NCBI GenBank assembly: GCA_963615565.1
Contig: CAVEGR010000154.1
Span: 1-18,531 of the forward strand
Length of the DNA: 18,531 nucleotides
Direction of reading: 5' to 3'
Origin: UBA9732 sp963615565
Lineage (GTDB): Bacteria; Spirochaetota; Spirochaetia; Sphaerochaetales; Sphaerochaetaceae
A program made the position numbers and the translations under genes. The notes under the pieces were generated by a model, which was not told the DNA's origin, ran no database searches, and saw only the letters and a program-made list of their open reading frames with translations. Shown here in pieces: positions 14,422 to 18,531 of this stretch. Position 1 is the stretch's first letter. Every line of letters starts with the position of its first letter.

Positions 14422-14437
14422 TGTTTCACGTGAAACA
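14422..14437. other. parS centromere-like site, perfect consensus
   Basis: TGTTTCACGTGAAACA, the exact 16-bp palindrome bound by chromosomal ParB/Spo0J. It sits 4 bases after the Nfu stop codon, 336 bases from parA and about 1.1 kb from parB. The site is the loading point for ParB and is usually near oriC. Confidence 0.97.
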
Positions 14438-14445
14438 TAACAGAT

Positions 14446-14476
14446 AAAGCCAGACAGATTTTGTCTGGCTTTTTTT
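14446..14476 (+). terminator. Rho-independent terminator of the Nfu gene
   Basis: GCCAGACA / TGTCTGGC flanked by A:T pairs gives a 9 to 11-bp stem (14446-14456 with 14462-14472), a 5-base loop GATTT and a run of seven T. The left arm begins 9 bases after parS. The A run on the left gives some capacity to act in both directions. Confidence 0.93.
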
Positions 14477-14491
14477 AAAACTTTTTAATGT

Positions 14492-14562
14492 GGTTTTTGC
14501 AAAATGAACTTTGTGAAGATTAGATTTGGATTTACGAGATAAAAAGCAGTTTTGCAAAAACC
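14492..14562. repeat. 13-bp inverted repeat in the Nfu-gyrA spacer
   Basis: GGTTTTTGCAAAA (14492-14504) and its exact complement TTTTGCAAAAACC (14550-14562) are 45 bases apart. A third, partial copy (GCAAAACC, 14584-14591) follows. The rest of the 14477-14680 stretch is AT-rich, with no ORF or promoter I can support. Function is unknown; it may fold as RNA or be a dispersed intergenic repeat. Confidence 0.6.
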
Positions 14563-14680
14563 TCTAATAAAAATTAAATCTCTGCAAAACCATCCTTACT
14601 CTGTCTAAAACTTCATATTTACTTCTCTTTCTTTCATTTTTTAATTATCTGGGTCTTTTTTTGATATTTTCTTAAAACAT

Positions 14681-14718
14681 AAAAAAACTGCATCCTAGGG
14701 GTCTAGAATGCAGTTTTT
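14681..14718 (-). terminator. Rho-independent terminator of the gyrBA operon
   Basis: AAAAACTGCAT / ATGCAGTTTTT form an 11-bp perfect stem (14683-14693 with 14708-14718) and a 14-base loop. On the - strand the stem runs into seven T. It lies 55 bases past the gyrA stop. Confidence 0.88.
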
Positions 14719-14725
14719 CACATAT

Positions 14726-14743
14726 GTTACTATTTATAGTAAC
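14726..14743. repeat. Perfect 8-bp inverted repeat after gyrA
   Basis: GTTACTAT / ATAGTAAC with a TT loop, lying between the gyrA stop and its terminator. It could stabilise the 3' end of the gyrBA mRNA; no other role is apparent. Confidence 0.5.
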
Positions 14744-14772
14744 AGAATAATGTGGGATTTTTCTTCTTTTTT

Positions 14773-17310
14773 TTACTCTTTTGTTGACTCTGTTTTTTCA
14801 TCTTCAGAAGAATTTTCTTTTATTCCGGACTCGGAAACATTATTGACATTTTCCACCACGCCTGTTTCCTCATCATTCTCTTCTTCCTGATAATCTGTAA
14901 CTGTCATTGCAACAATGTAATCATCATCTGTCTTCATTTTTACAATATTTACACCAGTTGCGGCTCTTCCTTGGCTTGAAATGCCATTAACATGAGTTCT
15001 GATTGTCTGTCCTTTTTTTGTTATACAAACAAGATCGTTTTCATCATTAACTCCAAGTGCAGAAACAAGATAAGTTCCTTCTGTAAGCTTATAAATCAAC
15101 TGGCCCATTGTTCCTCTACCATGAGCTTTAAACAAGTCAAAGTCAACTTGTTTTCCTTTGCCCTGCTCTGTAACAAGAACAATGTTTTTATTTGGCTCAA
15201 CCTTCACAAGTCCAATGACTTCATCATCTTCTGCAAGTTTTATTCCTCTTACTCCGTGAGCAGTTCTTCCCATGACTCTTACATCGTCTACGCTAAATCT
15301 TAGACCCTTACCCTTTTTGGTAACAATCATAGCTTCATCGCCTGGATGTACAAATTCACATTTAATAAGAGAATCTCCCTCATCAAGAATAATGGCTTTA
15401 ATGCCGTTCTTTCTTGCGTTAATAAAGTCATTTAATGCAACTTGTTTTACAACACCTTGGCTGGTAGCCATGAGAATATACTCATCATCTGCAAAATCTT
15501 TAAAATCAATGATTGCAGAAACACTTTCTCCTGGTTCCATCTTTGGCAAAATTGCTTTAAGGCTTACTCCTTTCCCAACCTTCTGTCCTTCTGGAAGTTC
15601 CCAAACTTCAAGACAGAAAGCTTTTCCAAGATTTGTCATAAACAGTATATGATCATGAGAGAATGCAGAGAACATATGTTCAACAAAGTCTTCATCTCTT
15701 AATAGAGCACCCTTAACTCCTTTTCCACCACGAGCCTGTGACTTATACTCGTCTGCGGACACTCTCTTAACAAAGCCTTTATTAGTAATTACAACAACAA
15801 CATCTTCTTTCTTTATGAAGTCTTTATCAACAAATCCACCAACTTCTTTAAAGTCTATTTCTGTTCTTCTATCATCACCATATTCTGCTGAAAGTTCATG
15901 TATTTCCTTCTCAACTTCACCCATAAACTTTACTTCATCAGAAAGTAGCTCTCTGTAGAACGCAATTTTTATTTCAAGTTCGTTTAATTCATCAATAATT
16001 TCTTGAGTTTCTAGATGGCTCAATCTTCCAAGACGCATTTGAATAATTGCATTCGCTTGCTTATCAGAAAGAGCAAATCTACCTTGTAATGTTAAAGATG
16101 CTTCTGCGTTATCAGCTGCTTTTTTAATAATTTCAATTACTTCGTCAATGTTTTCAAGACCAACCTTAAGGCCAAGAAGAATATGCTCTCTCTCAAGTGC
16201 TTTATTAAGTTCAAATTGAGTTCTTCTTCTAATGACTTCTTTTCTATGGTCAAGGTAACACTGAAGCATTTGCTTAAGATTAAGGCATTTTGGTCTACCA
16301 TTAACTAAAGCCAAATTATTGACATTAAAGTTACTTTCAAGTTGTGTATTCATGAACAAATGACGTACTACAATCTCAGGAACAGCATCTTTTTTTAGCT
16401 CAATAACCACTCTTATGCCATCACGGCCAGATTCATCTCTAACCTCAGAAATGTCTTTAAGAGTATCTTCTTTCCGTAAAGCATCAATATGTTTGACAAG
16501 CTCAGCTTTATTAACTTGGTATGGAATTTCAGTAAAAACAATAGCATCATGAGTTTTATGTTCTTCAATGTGGTAACGCCCTCGCATAACAATCTTGCCA
16601 TGACCAGTCTCAAAGGCATCTTTTATACCTTTAACTCCACAAACAATACCGGCAGTAGGGAAGTCTGGGCCTTTTATATAATTCATCAAATCAAGAACAG
16701 AAATTTCAGGATTTTCAATTAAGGCACATAAAGCATCACAAATTTCTCTTAAATTGTGAGGTGGCATGTTAGTTGCCATACCAACAGCAATACCACTAGT
16801 TCCGTTAGCTAAGAGGAATGGAAAACCTGCAGGAAGAACCTCAGGTTCTTTTAAAGATTCATCAAAGTTTGGAACAAAGTTCACAGTATCTTTGTCAATA
16901 TCGGCAAGCATAAGCTCACCCATCTTGCTCATTTTTGCTTCTGTATATCTGTATGCTGCTGGTGGATCTCCGTCTATAGAACCAAAGTTCCCTTGAGGTT
17001 TAATTACTGGATATCTTAAAGAGAAATCTTGAGCTAACCTTACTAATGCATCATAAACTGAAGCATCTCCATGCGGGTGAAATTTACCAAGAACGTCACC
17101 AACAGTTCTAGCACATTTCTTAAAACTTCCTGTAGATTTGATGCCTAAATCATACATATCATACAGGATTCTTCTGTGAACAGGTTTAAGTCCGTCACGT
17201 GCATCCGGAAGCGCTCTACTGACTATAACAGACATTGCATAGTCTAGATAGGCTTTCTTCATTTCTTCCGAAAGATCCCTTACAAATACTCTATTATCGT
17301 TATTTTCCAT
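14773..17310 (-). CDS. gyrA: DNA gyrase subunit A
   Basis: Breakage-reunion subunit of the A2B2 gyrase that introduces negative supercoils. 845 residues, near full length for the family. N-terminal core: ARDGLKPVHRRILY (37-50), the quinolone-resistance region HPHGDASVYDAL (78-89), and AAYRYTEA with Tyr122 (Tyr120 is also near) as the catalytic tyrosine. The GyrA-box-like SQARGGKG is at 524-531, which separates gyrase from topoisomerase IV and marks the C-terminal DNA-wrapping blades. The last 40 residues (from about 806) are a strongly acidic tail rich in Glu and Asp. GGAG lies 6 bases before the ATG. It is 14 bases downstream of gyrB in one operon and ends in a terminator. Position 83 is Ala rather than Ser (see findings). 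Confidence 0.97.
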   Translation of the reverse strand: MENNDNRVFVRDLSEEMKKAYLDYAMSVIVSRALPDARDGLKPVHRRILYDMYDLGIKSTGSFKKCARTVGDVLGKFHPHGDASVYDALVRLAQDFSLRYPVIKPQGNFGSIDGDPPAAYRYTEAKMSKMGELMLADIDKDTVNFVPNFDESLKEPEVLPAGFPFLLANGTSGIAVGMATNMPPHNLREICDALCALIENPEISVLDLMNYIKGPDFPTAGIVCGVKGIKDAFETGHGKIVMRGRYHIEEHKTHDAIVFTEIPYQVNKAELVKHIDALRKEDTLKDISEVRDESGRDGIRVVIELKKDAVPEIVVRHLFMNTQLESNFNVNNLALVNGRPKCLNLKQMLQCYLDHRKEVIRRRTQFELNKALEREHILLGLKVGLENIDEVIEIIKKAADNAEASLTLQGRFALSDKQANAIIQMRLGRLSHLETQEIIDELNELEIKIAFYRELLSDEVKFMGEVEKEIHELSAEYGDDRRTEIDFKEVGGFVDKDFIKKEDVVVVITNKGFVKRVSADEYKSQARGGKGVKGALLRDEDFVEHMFSAFSHDHILFMTNLGKAFCLEVWELPEGQKVGKGVSLKAILPKMEPGESVSAIIDFKDFADDEYILMATSQGVVKQVALNDFINARKNGIKAIILDEGDSLIKCEFVHPGDEAMIVTKKGKGLRFSVDDVRVMGRTAHGVRGIKLAEDDEVIGLVKVEPNKNIVLVTEQGKGKQVDFDLFKAHGRGTMGQLIYKLTEGTYLVSALGVNDENDLVCITKKGQTIRTHVNGISSQGRAATGVNIVKMKTDDDYIVAMTVTDYQEEENDEETGVVENVNNVSESGIKENSSEDEKTESTKE

Positions 17311-17324
17311 ACATTACTCCAAAA

Positions 17325-18531
17325 TTAGGCATCTATTTGTGCATAAGTAGCGTTCTTCTCAATGAAATCACGTCTTGGTTCAACCTCTTCTCCCATAAGC
17401 ATAGAGAACACTTGATCCGCTTCTACAGCATCATTTAAATGAACTTGAGAAATAAATCTTGTTTCTGGGTTCATTGTTGTTTCCCAAAGCTGTTCTGGAT
17501 TCATTTCACCAAGACCTTTGTAACGTTGAACTTTTACATTCTTAGAGTCACTCTCAGTTTCTCCATTATTTGCTAAAATCTCTGCCTTCTCATTATCGTC
17601 AAACGCGTAGTAGTCTTTTCCTTTAATTGAAATCTTGTAGAGAGGTGGCATTGCAAAATAAACATATCCAGCCTCAATCAAAGGCCTCATGTACCTAAAG
17701 AAGAACGTAAGAAGCAAAGTTCTAATATGAGAGCCGTCAACATCAGCATCAGCCATTATAATGACTTTATGGTAGCGTGCTTTTGAAGGGTCAAATGAAG
17801 TACCAAGGCCTGCTCCAATTGAGTCAATAACAGGTTGGAGTTTCTCATTTCCTTCAACTTTATCCTCTCTAGTTTTCTCAACATTCAACATCTTTCCCCA
17901 AAGAGGAAGAATAGCCTGAGTTCGTCTATCTCTTCCGTTTTTTGCACTTCCACCTGCAGAATCTCCCTCTACAATGAAAATTTCGCACTGTGAAGGGTCT
18001 TTTTCAGAACAGTCGGCTAGTTTTCCAGGCAAACTGGTTGAACTCTTTTTACGGGCATTTTCACGGGCCTTCTTGGCTGCAATTCTTGCCTTTGAAGATG
18101 CAATTGTTTTTGCAAGAATTGGCAAAACCTCACTTGGATTCTCATCAAAGTAATCATTAAGCTTTTGGTAAACAAAACTTTGCACTAGTCCTTGAACATA
18201 TGAATTGCCAAGTTTCATCTTGGTTTGGCCTTCAAATTGTGGATTTGTAATCTTCACAGAAATAACAGCACTTAATCCTTCACGCACGTCAGAATTAAAT
18301 CCCTCTTTGAAATCATCAGACTCAAAGAAAGCTTCTTCCTTTTTATTTTTGCCGATAATTTCTTTCATGTGCACGTTAAGTTGATTTCTAATTGCTGCTA
18401 CCAAACCAGTAGTGAAACCAATAAGATGTTTTCCTCCTTCTCTTGTATTGATGTTATTAGCAAAAGAGTGGAGGTTTTCATCAAATCTGTCATTATACTG
18501 AAGAGCAAACTCAATAATAGCAGAACCGTTA
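17325..18531 (-). CDS. gyrB: DNA gyrase subunit B, C-terminal part (5' end beyond window)
   Basis: ATPase and TOPRIM subunit of gyrase. About 401 codons are visible, open through the right edge; the GHKL ATP-binding domain lies outside. Visible: NTREGGKHLIGF near the edge (transducer-domain motif), a TOPRIM domain with EGDSAGGSAKNG (catalytic Glu of EGDSAGG) and DADVDGSHIRT (metal-binding DxD), and the C-terminal MLMGEEVEPRRDFIEKNA ending, characteristic of GyrB. A TTG at 18404 is an internal Leu codon, not a start, because the homology continues upstream of it. The residue matching E. coli GyrB Lys447 is Trp (LPLWGKMLNVEK). It is transcribed ahead of gyrA with a 14-base gap. Confidence 0.96.
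   Translation of the reverse strand, partial: NGSAIIEFALQYNDRFDENLHSFANNINTREGGKHLIGFTTGLVAAIRNQLNVHMKEIIGKNKKEEAFFESDDFKEGFNSDVREGLSAVISVKITNPQFEGQTKMKLGNSYVQGLVQSFVYQKLNDYFDENPSEVLPILAKTIASSKARIAAKKARENARKKSSTSLPGKLADCSEKDPSQCEIFIVEGDSAGGSAKNGRDRRTQAILPLWGKMLNVEKTREDKVEGNEKLQPVIDSIGAGLGTSFDPSKARYHKVIIMADADVDGSHIRTLLLTFFFRYMRPLIEAGYVYFAMPPLYKISIKGKDYYAFDDNEKAEILANNGETESDSKNVKVQRYKGLGEMNPEQLWETTMNPETRFISQVHLNDAVEADQVFSMLMGEEVEPRRDFIEKNATYAQIDA

Noticed and set aside
14481..14680. Replication origin or DnaA-box cluster in the AT-rich spacer
   Set aside because: No TTATCCACA-type boxes were seen by eye; high AT content and nearby parS alone are insufficient.
14992..15702. Cluster of + strand ORFs opposite gyrA
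   Set aside because: Shadow frames of gyrA, with no independent coding signal.
18402..18404. Apparent start codon of a 359-residue ORF in gyrB
   Set aside because: It is a TTG inside gyrB; conserved residues (NTREGGKHLIGF) continue upstream to the window edge, so the gene is simply cut by the edge.
1..18531. CRISPR array, IS element, prophage or tRNA
   Set aside because: No regularly spaced repeats, transposase or integrase genes, or cloverleaf sequences were seen on either strand.

Overview
The window is AT-rich bacterial chromosomal DNA that most resembles a treponeme-like spirochaete (my inference; no rRNA is present to settle it). The main pointers are a cyclophilin-FKBP fusion of the kind described from Treponema denticola, an Ala at GyrA position 83, a TraB/PrgY-type membrane protein, a copy of the AAA-ATPase/PD-(D/E)XK family that is often multicopy in anaerobes, and the overall set of housekeeping genes. 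No IS element, prophage, CRISPR array, tRNA or rRNA is visible.

Left part (1-2821): the end of nagA overlaps pepD, a likely peptide and amino-sugar salvage pair on the + strand. Facing it on the - strand are a YgjP-like zinc metallopeptidase gene and a small two-helix membrane protein gene, separated by a hairpin terminator.

Middle-left (2822-8040): a divergent intergenic region starts a + strand cluster of hypB, a 924-residue multi-[4Fe-4S] flavoprotein oxidoreductase, and hypA, followed by a TraB/PrgY-family membrane protein. HypA and HypB deliver nickel to [NiFe] hydrogenase or urease, but no such enzyme and no hypCDEF is in the window. The oxidoreductase between them is therefore the most intriguing context here.

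Middle-right (8041-14160): on the - strand, in transcription order, come parA, parB, the cyclophilin-FKBP protein, radA and the AAA/PD-(D/E)XK protein. A 335-base region between radA and the fusion gene holds an unrecognised 56-codon + strand ORF and a 15-bp direct repeat.

Right part (14161-18531): an Nfu-type iron-sulfur scaffold gene diverges from parA. It is followed at once by a perfect 16-bp parS site, a strong terminator and an AT-rich repeat-bearing spacer. Then gyrA and the 3' part of gyrB run leftward as an operon. parS, parAB and gyrBA together suggest a position near the chromosome replication origin, with parA/parB/parS handling chromosome segregation and gyrase handling supercoiling.
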